A DNA stretch of 64,000 nucleotides from Bugula neritina (lineage: Eukaryota > Bryozoa > Gymnolaemata > Cheilostomatida > Bugulidae), in the NCBI GenBank assembly GCA_964035545.1, contig OZ037765.1:17540698-17604697 (forward strand), read 5' to 3'. Below the pieces are notes generated by a model, which worked only from the letters and a program-made list of their open reading frames with translations, made no database searches and was not told the DNA's origin. Position numbers and translations under genes: made by a program. Shown here piece by piece: positions 41,401 through 51,100 of this stretch; position 1 is the first letter of the stretch, and every line of letters begins with the position of its first letter.

Positions 41401-44400
41401 TATAAACGAGAGACCGAAAATATCACGATAAAAACTGGAAGTAATACCAAATCTAATACACTATTGTTAGATATTATGTGTAATAAAAACTTACGCGCAG
41501 TTGTCAGCATGTAGAATTATCCTCTGCTCTTTCAGACCCCAGCTCTCTAAAAAAATGGTGGAGGTATGACACAACAGCATTTGCGCCCTTGGTAATCATT
41601 ACCGCTTCATCTATCAGGTAATTTACCTGAGTTGACAGTGAGGGGCAGCAAGCACCAAATATTGCACATTTCCTAGAAGTTTTAAAGTAAATTGGGCCTG
41701 GCTGGTGAGGGTCATATGGGTAGTGGATCTGCAAAATAAATTGCATAGACAGACTAACTTTATAATTACCTAATGATTTACCTATCGAGGTTTTTAAAAG
41801 TTAATACAAGCACATTATAGGACAAGATCTGCTTGATATTTCACCAGAAATCTTATAAAATTTCTTGTTGGGCATAGTTGAAACAGTAATGTCTAACCTC
41901 TGGTCCAGATTTATGTGGGGAGGTATTCAGCGTCAAGGTTTTGATTGATTCCGATAAAACCATAGAAGCCAGCTCAATGCAATTATTCATGTGCACCCGA
42001 GCTTTCGTAGCGCCTTCTAGATGCAATTTTTGCTTGTCTATATGGTTCTCTTTTTCAGCTTCCGAATGATTCATTAAACTGCAAGGCATAATATTATCAA
42101 ATCAAATAGTTAAAACACCTACGGCAACTGCAAATATTTCAAAAGTAGTTCATTGAAACTCACAGGTTGTAATTGTAGTTATGCTGTTGGCAAGTCCAGC
42201 ACAGATCTGATGTGGGCCTAGATATGATGATAGTGGGCAGCACAGCTTTCCACACTTTTCTAAATAACGTCAATGAACGAATAGTTTTACCAGCTGCACG
42301 TGGCAACTATCAGAGTAGTCCAAGTAAAGAGATTTTACAGTTAGATCAGAAGGCAAGACCTGCACATCAGTTTTAGAGGAGCCTAGAAAAAAACCAATGA
42401 CTGCTATGTTCCATTCATATCACAGCGGAAAAGCTAAATTTTATGCTCGCTGTACCTGGTACACGTCCGGGAAGAGCTAAGGCATGTATGCTGGCTACAG
42501 ACTTGAAAAAGTCAACGATAGATTGTGCTTCTTCAAATGTGATTGATTTGTTGTTACACCCTTTGTATTTCATGTGCCGTGGTACAACACCATTTCCCTT
42601 GTAGTGCTGCGTCAATTTTGAGAGAGTGTTATGAGACACGCAGTTAATGTAGCAGAATGCATTTCTGCAAATTGGTGATCCTACAAGCAACTGTTGGTAT
42701 AAACTACAATCAGTAGATAAGCAGCATTTTTAATTTAGCCTTACAGTTTTTGTTAGTAGAAAAAAATTCTGATTAGTTTTGTATATCTTGTTCTACTTAC
42801 ATTCATGCTCGTAACAATTTCTAGTAAGCAGTCTTTCTTTATTTTTTACTCTAGTGGTAGGCTCACTCCTGTTAATGGTGACTGAGAGCTTAGCTAGTAC
42901 CATTATATCTAACTCGCGTTTCGACAAACTTTGGCTGTTTAGTCTTATAGTGACTGTTTCAACATGAGCCAGGCAGTACTCTTTGCAGGTACAATTTGAC
43001 AAAGACCTTGCATCTGTTGCTTCACTCCGCTGGGCAGTGCCAGTCTCACTACTTTTCATCTCGTCATCTGTAGCTGATTTGTTTTCATCATCATAATCAT
43101 TGTCATTGTGATGACCAGTGAGATTATTATTATACTGCCTCAGTTGTTGCATATTGAAGCATTTTTAAACAACACTGTTATTAAATAAGCAGCTGTATGT
43201 TTGCTATTTTTAACCTACCCTTCGTTTACTGCTCTGTTGCATATGGATGACTATTTCAGAAAAAGTCCTGTGAATGTTTGTTGCTACTTTTAATAAGAGT
43301 TGTTTCAGTTTTTCCCCAAGTTTAGAATGGCAAGTGTGTCTTTTGTGTACAAAACAATTCCTACTTCAACATTTCTTTAACAACTCTTTTGCACTGACAA
43401 AATAACATTCTATACCTTTAAATTACCGTAAGAGCAATTCAAAAAGTACTCCATATTTTTGTTTACACCAGCCGTATTTAATTTTTATAAAGTGTAGTAC
43501 AAACAAAATCCTGACAACCTTTCCCTTTTACCCTTCTGAATTAAGCTCATTTATATGAATGTTGAGATCATGTCCCATATTATTTTCCAACAGTCGCAGC
43601 TCGTTTTCAGAGAGCTTAATAACCTAAAAATAAGTATCATTGTAACATAAGCATCTGTACAAATGATAGTTTTAGATATGATAGAACAGTTGGTGCAGTG
43701 TACATGACACTTAAAATGAGTCATAAGACTCACAATGCCTGGCAAGCAGTTGCAAGGTAATTCCCCAAGCCTCTAAATCTCATTCTTTTCTAATTTTTTT
43801 CTAGCTGTTGAAATCAGCTCACCACTTTTGACAAAACAACTGTTCAATTGAGTGATTCTGAGCTACTTAGCCTAAAGACACAAATCATTTAAAATTTAAT
43901 TGACAACATTCTTGACGCATGAGATTTTTGTATTTCGAAGATTCAATGTTTAACTTTAACATTAAATCATAGTATAGCACAGCTTCGCCAACTAGCCAAC
44001 AAGCCAAGAACTGTTTTGTCAGTCTATGGTATGAAATAGCTTGGTCACAGAGATCCACGCCACCCATTGATGCATTGTATTTACTAACAACTGCCGGTCT
44101 TGAGATGGTTTTGTATTCTTTTTTATGCTTGCACCATCTTTGACAGTCCTCTACAGGTTCTCATCCATGCAATGATGATGCCATTAAAATCTCTTTGGTG
44201 TCAAACCATTTCACTATGCTGATCGGTTCATCACCATTGCCATTTGTTATAAACTGCTCCATAGATCTTCTTCCTTTAGCTTTCATCTGCTTGTCTGATG
44301 AAAATTGCACAGGTACATACTTTGGGCTTATAGTTCCTGTTAGCAAAATGTTTGTCTGTGCAAGGTGTTCAATCAATGGGATGGTTGTAAAAAATCGATC

Positions 44401-47400
44401 ACAGAACACATGTTTCCCTGGTCCTAAATCATTGGTTAGTCGCAATACAACTCCCACTCCTTGTCCTCCTGATCCATCTCTCAACTTAAAGTCTTGAAAT
44501 GTCCTCTCCCCTTGGTAAATTTCAAAGTCGTATACTACGCCATTTAAAGTTTAAAGTTTTTTAAACCTGTTGAGTATGGCTTTCGTGGTACATATTGTCT
44601 TGTAGGGCATTTACCGGTAAATGAGATCATCTGCTCATCTATACTCATATTGCTTTCTCTTGGTAATTTATTACAGACCTCGCGGATATGTTTAACAAAA
44701 AGTGTTACTTTCTACAACCTGTCTGATGTTTTCATTTCTGCTGTTACGAGGTTGTTGTCCACCACTTTTAAGTTGCTTCTAATCTTGAAAAATCGATTCC
44801 TTCGCATAGCATTAGCAATTATTGGGATATTAGTCTTTCTTGCCCAATACATCTTTAGCCGTTTCATGTTGATGCAGCCCATCAACAAACAAATACCAAA
44901 GAAAACTGCAAGTTTAGCAGAGGTAACTCCGAGAGATTTCCCAATGTTTTGAGCATGATAGCGATTTGTTAGATCAGCCATCAAAGAAAAAATGTCATCA
45001 GTAAAATATTTTTTAAGTTCTCCTACCGCACTGTTATCGATTGGAGTTGGTAAAGGCTGTGTTGCTTGCTCAAACTTGCTAGTAAAATGAGCGCTTTTCT
45101 TAAAGGAGAAAACTTTTTTTTGACGCTTTTTTGGATTTCTTGGCGGGTGGTGGTTGAAATTCTTCATAGTCATCGGAGTCAGCAGATTGAGTGTCAGAGC
45201 AGGTAGGTTCAAAATCACCGTCATCATCACGGTCATCTGAACAAAATTCTAAGTCAGAATTGTCAAGCATGTCTAACATATGAATAGCATCATTTGCTGA
45301 GAGATTTTTTGAGATCCTATGGTTTGATGATCCTAAAAACGAAGTCAAAATAAGTACGATATTCAAGTATTTAAATGATTAGGCAAGAAAAAATAACTAA
45401 AATTGATAATTTGAAACAATAATTAGAAGTAAAGTATTAAAAAAGAGCAAAAACAAGATATACTAAACCATTACATGCCTTTAAATACACTGAACTCAAT
45501 TGTACTTCTTACTCAAATTGTAGTCATTAGATCCCCATGTCCTGCTCAGGGGACATGAAAAAAAGTTGTTGATAAAACTGAAGGGAAAAGTGATATCTGG
45601 TATATTTTAAAACTAAAATGTGCAGAAACATCTTATAAACAAGAATAAATGATTAAAAATTTTGATAATCTGACCTATGGGATAAAAAATATGTTTTACC
45701 TGTAGAGGTTGAAGCACATGTTCCATCTCTCTGGGAAGCCATTTTAAAGTTCTTGTAGCTCTTTGATAAAAAAGGGTGGAAAGACAAAACCAAAAGGAAA
45801 CAACTCTCCAATTGTCCCTTGAGAGGGACAGATGGTTTTTAATGCTTACAAGTGGTTTCTGTTGATAATAATCTATATTATATATATGTCCTTTGAGGAG
45901 GAGACTGGGTCTCAAAGGGATAGGCTGATTTGTAGCTTTAGGTTTCCTTGTCTGTAAGCTCTAATCAGTGTTTATAATTTTCAAATTATTGAATAATATT
46001 TCCAGAGCTTCAGATTTTTTAAAAGTAATATAACAAGTTTGACTTCTCTAGGGCGTTTCTTAGTTGGGCTTTTGGTCTATGAATATGTATTTGCCGTCAA
46101 ATAACGCAATACCTTTGTTTACAGACTTTTGTTTCTAGCATGAATTTTTTTCATTCAAGCACAAAAATTAGCTACCTTTAAATTACTTTAAGGGTTAAAA
46201 TTGTTTATTGAAAAAAATCTGGACTCATCTGTTAGTTCTGGTTGAATACAGTACTAAAATGCTATAACCAAGACCAAAGTTAAACATGCAACTCTTGCAT
46301 GGTAGTTTATATTTGACATACAGCTCATTATCAAGCATCCTTGTAGCTCTGAGTTGAAAAACCTTATTGAAAACTATTTGATGACAGCTACATATGTGTT
46401 AATAAACTATAATACTTCAACAGTAGATTGTATAGTTGTTGCTCGTTTTTGTTTCTAGATGAAATAGTCAAGAGGAAGTTGTTGGTAGATGGTGATGGAG
46501 GTGGAGATGACAAGAGATTGGTGCTGCTTCAGAAGTATGTGATTGATTGGTGCAATGAAACGTCAGACAATGAGACAGAAAGGTTAGTTTTTTATTTTAT
46601 GCTTACAATTATTTCACACAACAATTTATAACATTTAAGTGCATAATGCTGTCCTCGTTCTGCTATTGTAACAACATGTTTTAGTGGTATGAAGTATCAA
46701 AAGTTGCTTTCCCTATTGTGTAATATTGAATACCAAGCAGAGAAGACGTGGCTCGTGAGAGAAATGGCCACGAGAGAACAGAGCAGATATGATAAGTTGC
46801 ACCAGGAGATAGGCAAGACGGTTATACCTCATACAGTTGTGTATTCAAGCTTGCTGTATTATTAAAGAACTAAACTTAGTTGATTTCATTATCTGCTGGT
46901 CCCACTATGATATATGACTTAAGAAAGTCATTTCGTACATATTTTTGTCATCACATAATTTTTGCTAATCATACTTGTTATAGCATTCAACATTCCAATT
47001 GTATATATTATTTCTAACTGTGCATATTTCCAATTGTATTTATTTCCAGTAGTGTATGTTTCTATTTAAAGTTTTAAAGTTATAGCAGTATCATTTTAAA
47101 TAAGATTTGACACCTATTTATTTTGATTAAACAGATAGTGTGTATGCAGTGCATGTCTAGCAAATGTCTTAAAACCTAGAACCAACTATCAGAACTATAG
47201 ATTTTGGCTTACCACACAAATGATGGAGTATATCTGTAACTGGTCTAATCTGTTTACTACTAAGGCCCCCTTTTAAGGTCGAAATTCTTGTTTAAAATAC
47301 CCTTAAAAAGTTTAAGCTAAAGTTTATCGTAGACAACTACTTTACCAATCGTGCTTTGAATTTAAAATACTGCTTTTTACTGACTTTCTTAAAAGATAAG

Positions 47401-50400
47401 CTAAATCAAATATTAAACTGTTGCCAAAAATTTTCAGGTGTATACCCCTAGTAACAAGCTCTGTTTATCAACATCAGACATTAATAATATGACAGAATAG
47501 TTAAGTTGCTACACTCCTATTACTACAGAGTGCAGCTAAAGTTTATCATAGACAACCCCTTTTCCAATTGTGCTTCGAGTTTCAAATCTTGTGTTTTATT
47601 GACTTTCACTAACAACTAAGCTAAATCAAATACTAAACTATTGCTAAAAAGGATTTTTTTTCATTCAATTTTGTATAGGATTTCTCTATTTACATTTCAG
47701 CAGAAATTGTTTTACCTTGTAATTTATTATTTAGTTGCCCAGTCAAGGTCTTCTATTGTTAATTCAATTTTAAATCTACGTTTGTGATCATTCCGTAGGT
47801 GAGCAAATAGAAGTTGCTAAGACTCACATAGAAGAGTGTAAGTTAGAGCTGATTAAAGCTAAGCAGATCAGAAAAAATAAGCAAGGTAAGAGTTACTATC
47901 CATTGTGAGTTTTTTGGTTCCAAGTGTTTTTCGACTGTTGACATTATCTTGCACCCAGTTATTGGTAGCATATTTCAACAGTACACTGCATCGTCAATAC
48001 ACAAACCTCAAGCACAGGTTTTCAGCATAATAATTTTTTGTGTTGTCAACTTATTTTGTATAAATAGCTCTTTTTACTTACATTTACCAGCAGTTGCACC
48101 AAAACTTGAGAATTATGTTAGGCTAAGTAAATGAAAAATCTTTAAAGAGCAGTAATGCAAATTGAAAACTGGAAAAATAGCCATGGTTTAGTGGTTAAAG
48201 CGCTAGCCTGATATTTATTAAATCAGGATTCGAATCCTGGCAGAGCTATTGGTAATGTCAGGAAGAGCATTCGATTAGAATAGCTTCTATGCCACAGTCC
48301 TTAGCCAAATTAAAAAACTCTCATGGGCATGGATGTAGAAATTTTAAACAAATGGAGCTTTTTAAATTGAAATCTCATTAAGCCAGTGTAGGCAGGAGTC
48401 AGACAAAAAATATATTGATACGGGTAAAGAACTTTCAGTTGAACATTATCAGGCTATTCCTGAGAGGGAACTGCTGTCAAGCTAAAAGTTATAGATTGGA
48501 GGCCTGTTGGATACATTTAAGCAATCTGATCATCAATTTTATTGACAGCTATTTTATGAGCTGCACATTATGTATGAATAGATGTAGTTTAAGTTAAAAG
48601 ATTTTTATTCATTAATGATTTACTATTTAATACAAATCAAATTACACACAGCAAGTGTGCTATTGTTCATACTATTCTCTGAAATGAAGTAAAATTGATG
48701 CAAAAGTTTTAACCCAATATTCTATACTTTCCTGAGCGTTTACTATTTATTTATCTTGTTTGAAGTGAGTTTGTTGTACACTCGTCTCACATAAATGTAG
48801 TACATACTGCTTTGTCTATAACATTTGACTAGTAATTGAAGATTAGAAGGTAGTTTTTGTAGTAAATGTAGCAGTGTACATATTTATAGATTGTGAAAAA
48901 TTTGTTCTCAATTGCTTTCAGAATATGATGTTTGGGCCAAAAATGTCATGGAACATCCAGATCGAGAGCAAACTACGATGTAAGTCTTGACGGTAAACTT
49001 ACCTTCTGCTTTATTGTAAATGCTTATTGTAGTGCTCTTGGCTGTTTAGAGAGTCAGTTATACACAGTATCACAACCTCATGCTCACTCGTTGACCATTA
49101 CCATTGGCGCATAAAAGTTCAAAATAGCGGCTCAAATTACTGGCATTTTAATTTCAGTAATTTATTGCACAAAGTTAGCATATGCTGAGTTAGTTGTTGA
49201 TCGGTTTCTGTTTGCTCTCTAATTTAATAGTTACCATTGACGTTTGTTTCTGTCAGCTAACTTTGACTCATAGGAAGGATTGTGTAGTTTGTTGACACGC
49301 AGTACTATTGTGTGGTGTGTACTATGTATATCATTTTATTAAAAATTATCTTCTCTATTGTGTGTTTAAACTTGATGATTGCTATTGAACTAAGAATAAT
49401 TGTATAGTAATTTATTTTAGGTAGTTATTTTTGAATATTTGTCAAACCTCATGTAGGCAGGATGGGTGCTTGTGAATTGGCGGAAATAATGAATGTGATG
49501 GTGAAAATTAATTTGCTAAGCAATTATTCATTACCCTTATTAGGTATTTGCTTTTCCAATTCTTTATAATAATGTGTTGTTTCCAGGGAATTGGAGAGAG
49601 AAAATGAAAGACGAAAAAATATGGCGCAAACGCAAGCTGCTCTTGAGTTGAAGGTTCTGTATATTTATTATGATAGTCACAGTGCAGCTATGCTATTAAT
49701 TAGTACAGCTTGACCAATAAACAATATTGGCATAGATTGTCAAGAAACTTTGTAAATAATAATTATCTTAATAGTAAGAGACACCATTATCACAGCCGCT
49801 CATCTCTAGTTCCGATTGAAAGGCTGGTCAACAGTTTGTTGACTTAGATTAAAAAATAATAATAATAATAAAAAAAAGGTGTGTCATAAGTTTCTGGACT
49901 TTAGATTTCTTACGAAAGCATGTTTCAGTTTTCTATCTAAAATATAAAACATACTACTATTACTTCAAAATTAATTGCTTATAAATATAAACAAATTAAC
50001 TTGCCAAAGATATTCACCAAATAGAATATATTATATTATATTATATTATATTGGTATTTGGTATTTAGTACTTTAACTTATTAACTTGTGGCCTCATGAT
50101 CTTGGCATGCTACTAACTCTATTGACTCTGGAGTATACTATCGCACACTCCGACTTCTTTCAGATACCTGTTTGACAGCACTTTTTGAGGTTCTAAAAGG
50201 ATGGGCAGTTAGCTAATAATCTGATATTTTTGAAGCATAACTTAGTTTTTAGCAATTATTACATTTTATAAATTTAGGATTTATTTTTTGCATAGTCATC
50301 ACACCCAATATCTTAGTGCATGTTACATGTAAAAATTGCCACTATCAATTTAATAGTATTTAAATATGTACTGCTGCTAAGAAACTCTCTGTGAAGGATG

Positions 50401-50802
50401 AAAATAGTAATCTGACCTTGAAATCCCCTCTTATGTCAATTATATATATTTCAGTTGGACCAGAGAAAAAAGCAGTTTGCAGTTCTACTCACAGCCATAC
50501 AAGATTTGCAAGAAGAATTGGAAGGTAGGCTAATTTTGCTGGTTTGTCCATTGTGGATGGTTAATATAGTTTATATCTCTAGAAATTTGAATCTAATTCA
50601 AATTCTTGCTGTAAGATCAAAAATGAGACCAAAATAATATAATGGTGCAATTATATTTGTATTGGACTTCAACTTATTTGTTCAATGACTAGATTTAGCT
50701 TATTTCATGCATTTTCATTGCTTTGTAAAATTTGTACCATACATTTTAGATGAATTCATGGACAAAGAAAATAGTGAAGACATTGTCATAGATGCATGCT
50801 GA
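35471..50802 (+). CDS. THOC7: THO complex subunit 7, complete
   Basis: THOC7 is a coiled-coil subunit of THO/TREX, coupling transcription to mRNA export in the nucleus. Exons: 35471-35486 (MSVPE), 46459-46582, 46685-46812, 47799-47885, 48922-48979, 49587-49653, 50455-50524, 50750-50802. Phases agree throughout and give 200 aa, against about 204 in human. Family signatures are DEIVKRKLLVDGDGGGDDKR, KTHIEECKLELIKAKQIRKN with KQEYDVWAK, and LDQRKKQFAVLLTAIQDLQE. Residues from about 85 to 190 are predicted coiled coil. The first exon has only 16 coding nt and is followed by an 11-kb intron full of transposons. Intron 3 begins GC rather than GT. AATAAA signals lie at 50813 and 50887. The 3' end faces DMXL, stop codons 298 bp apart. 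Confidence 0.94.
35487..36322. other. THOC7 intron 1, proximal part
   Basis: AT-rich intronic sequence. I see no transposon protein similarity, exon or structured repeat in this stretch. Confidence 0.4.
36323..37197 (-). other. Unrecognised minus-strand ORF fragments
   Basis: Three short overlapping or adjacent frames (36323-36613, 36547-36732, 37003-37197). One reads CLFGRHGRDLDKLATKISRK followed by FGENVFNLWAEMKKFAQPIP, which looks like real protein rather than chance, and another contains LKLGKPSQSTSSTRALTVLS. They lie downstream of the pogo fragment on the same strand. I do not recognise a family. They may be further decayed transposon coding sequence. Confidence 0.35.
37890..38640 (-). 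pseudogene. pogo/Tigger-like DDE transposase, 3' half, broken
   Basis: Reading from 38640 down: ILLILDNHSSYISPKAIGLC, then a one-base frameshift within the LPPHTSHKLQPLD motif, then FKIFLSRSLDEWIRSHPGRS, FRCTGIYPLDSQVF, and a tail with QIIQLPRGGPRMSNN and KVKSAMLTDTPEKQQ. These are hallmarks of the DDE_1 transposase C-terminal half, including the late catalytic DNH. The DNA-binding half and first catalytic Asp are missing because the 5' side joins directly to Penelope sequence near 38640. Several stops and shifts make it a relic. Confidence 0.85.
38640..39450 (-). pseudogene. Penelope-like element reverse transcriptase, 5'-truncated
   Basis: Minus-strand fragments align in order to a Penelope-like RT: QWKNTQEVLYWFNSIKDEQK, FTFISFDIINF, LFDVPMGSYDGAEICKLIGA, NNIGLYRPDGLAILK, INFLDVTLNLLDATHKPF, KNIPQFINKKRSTLSSNKE, and GYNFTLQYEK ending TPRRRNII. 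The active-site box is YRPD instead of the usual YRDD. At least four frameshifts and a stop interrupt the frame. The palm begins abruptly at about 39450, so the RT N-terminal motifs are absent. It sits immediately 3' of another Penelope 3' end, and its own 3' end is replaced by pogo sequence. Confidence 0.88.
39520..39945 (-). pseudogene. Penelope-like element 3' end: GIY-YIG endonuclease domain
   Basis: Fragments in two frames give a CNCRKSKLCPPK linker, then LSDTEFKTRLYRHKSTYNNY, LSELGKKDWQSKDKNIKCNI, and a KQCSLYFWEKYYTLY stretch. The terminal CRHANKHYL is the usual C-terminus of canonical Penelope-like proteins. It precedes, rather than follows, the RT fragment on the same strand. That is what a head-to-tail partial tandem (pseudo-LTR arrangement) produces. 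The start of GIY-YIG is frameshifted. Confidence 0.8.
39945..40070 (-). pseudogene. LINE reverse transcriptase scrap
   Basis: On the minus strand, SKAFDCVNHN is followed, after a frame change, by KECVNLGI, a stop, and GSLSGFIRFYL. This resembles the SKAFDCVNHNILLxKLExYGIRG...SYL block of CR1/Jockey-type LINEs. Only about 40 codons remain, abutting the Penelope 3' end. Confidence 0.45.
40071..40665. other. Spacer in THOC7 intron 1
   Basis: No protein similarity was recognised. It contains an 11-base G run at about 40098-40108 and otherwise ordinary sequence. It may include the 3' UTR of the transposase-like gene at 40666-43152. Confidence 0.4.
40666..43152 (-). pseudogene. Multi-exon transposase-like gene, ADNCxGQNKN family
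   Basis: At least seven minus-strand exons with splice sites: 43152-42801 (CTCKEYCLAHVETVTIR), about 42701-42456 (GSPICRNAFCYINCVSHNTL...VVPRH...ALALPGRVPG), about 42383-42168 (AAGKTIRSLTLFRKVW...RPTSDLCWTCQQ), about 42077-41855 (MNHSEAEKEN...HYCFNYAQQ), 41729-41496 (IHYPYDPHQPGPIYFKTSRK, QVNYLIDEAVMITKGANAVV, ILHADNC), 41381-about 41198 (AGQNKNIMMSYLFWRC, LITDHTKF), and a 3' part (VGDQGGKVIVPMYEWSSF; PAGLPRERQRYLAKEIREFF, stop 40666). I recall this architecture from many uncharacterised invertebrate proteins, and I believe the core corresponds to a DUF7869-type domain. Acidic residues in IDEA and ADNC would suit a DDE-like nuclease, but that is inference. Frameshifts in exons 3 and 5 and a TGA created at the first junction indicate decay. 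Confidence 0.72.
43885..45366 (-). pseudogene. piggyBac-type transposase, broken
   Basis: In order on the minus strand: an acidic, Ser-rich N-terminus (LDNSDLEFCSDDRDDDG), KKRQKKVFSFKKSAHF, YFTDDIFSLMADLTNRYHAQ, LLMGCINMKRLKMYWARK, NAMRRNRFFKIRSNLKV, SIDEQMISFTG, VFCDRFFTT and MGGVDLCDQAISYHR. The three expected catalytic aspartates (DEQM, CDRFF, MGGVDLCD) are all present. Frame changes at about 45230 and 44700-44490, and a stop at about 44160, break it. The C-terminal hydrophobic part is diverged and no CRD-type Cys cluster was seen. A GGGTTAA at 46192-46198 could be the element end nearest the 5' side. The opposite TTAA end was not found. Confidence 0.85.
45367..46458. other. piggyBac flank and 3' end of THOC7 intron 1
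   Basis: Contains two short palindromes (TCCCTTGAGAGGGACAG near 45820 and GAGACTGGGTCTCAAAG near 45900) and a possible piggyBac terminus, AGGGTTAA, at 46191-46198. No coding sequence was recognised. The THOC7 exon 2 acceptor GTTTCTAG ends at 46458. Confidence 0.4.
47311..47660. repeat. Imperfect direct duplication in THOC7 intron 3
   Basis: Two copies start with AGCTAAAGTTTATC (about 47317 and 47534) and run about 120 bp through GTGCTTTGAATTT or GTGCTTCGAGTTT to GCTAAATCAAATA and TAAACT. They are offset by about 217 bp. No coding sequence is involved. Confidence 0.7.
48178..48335 (+). repeat. tRNA-derived SINE copy in THOC7 intron 4
   Basis: The best preserved tRNA-like head of the family: A-box TGGTTTAGTGGTTAAAGC, hairpin CCTGAT...ATCAGG, and B-box GGATTCGAATCC. 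It is followed by GGTAATGTCAGGAAGAGCAT, matching the copy at 2636-2845. The body beyond about 48335 diverges. Confidence 0.7.
48336..48921. other. Remainder of THOC7 intron 4
   Basis: No exon or repeat family was recognised. The same holds for intron 5 (48980-49586) and intron 6 (49654-50454), except a short (ATATT)5 run at 50026-50052. Confidence 0.4.
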
Positions 50803-51100
50803 ACTATATTAAAATAAATACATCATTTTGTGTACATACAGTTGTATATTTATATCATATATTTTATAAGACTGACATATGTTTACAATAAACGGTAATT
50901 ATAAAAGCTAATGTTACCATCATTTTATTAATATTCCAGAGTTTGGCACTGAAAATGGAAAATAAAAATAAAAGCTATTATTACTCTACTATAAATAAAA
51001 TAGCTAGTATTTGAATCTAATTTTTGAATAAATATTGCTGGTGTCTTACAAATGAATATTTATTGACATTAAATAATAATTTACCTAAACAAAAAATAGC
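50803..51100. terminator. Convergent 3' ends of THOC7 and DMXL
   Basis: Stop codons are 298 bp apart. Plus-strand AATAAA occurs at 50813-50818 and 50887-50892. A minus-strand AATAAA (plus TTTATT) lies at 51059-51064, about 40 nt past the DMXL stop. No other feature is present. Confidence 0.55.

Noticed and set aside
44195-44952. Two 100-aa plus-strand ORFs
   Set aside because: Complements of the piggyBac transposase frames, which carry the recognisable motifs.
46813-46864. Alternative C-terminal end of THOC7 after exon 3
   Set aside because: Kept only as a possible isoform. The GC-AG splice to 47799 restores the conserved coiled coil and full length.
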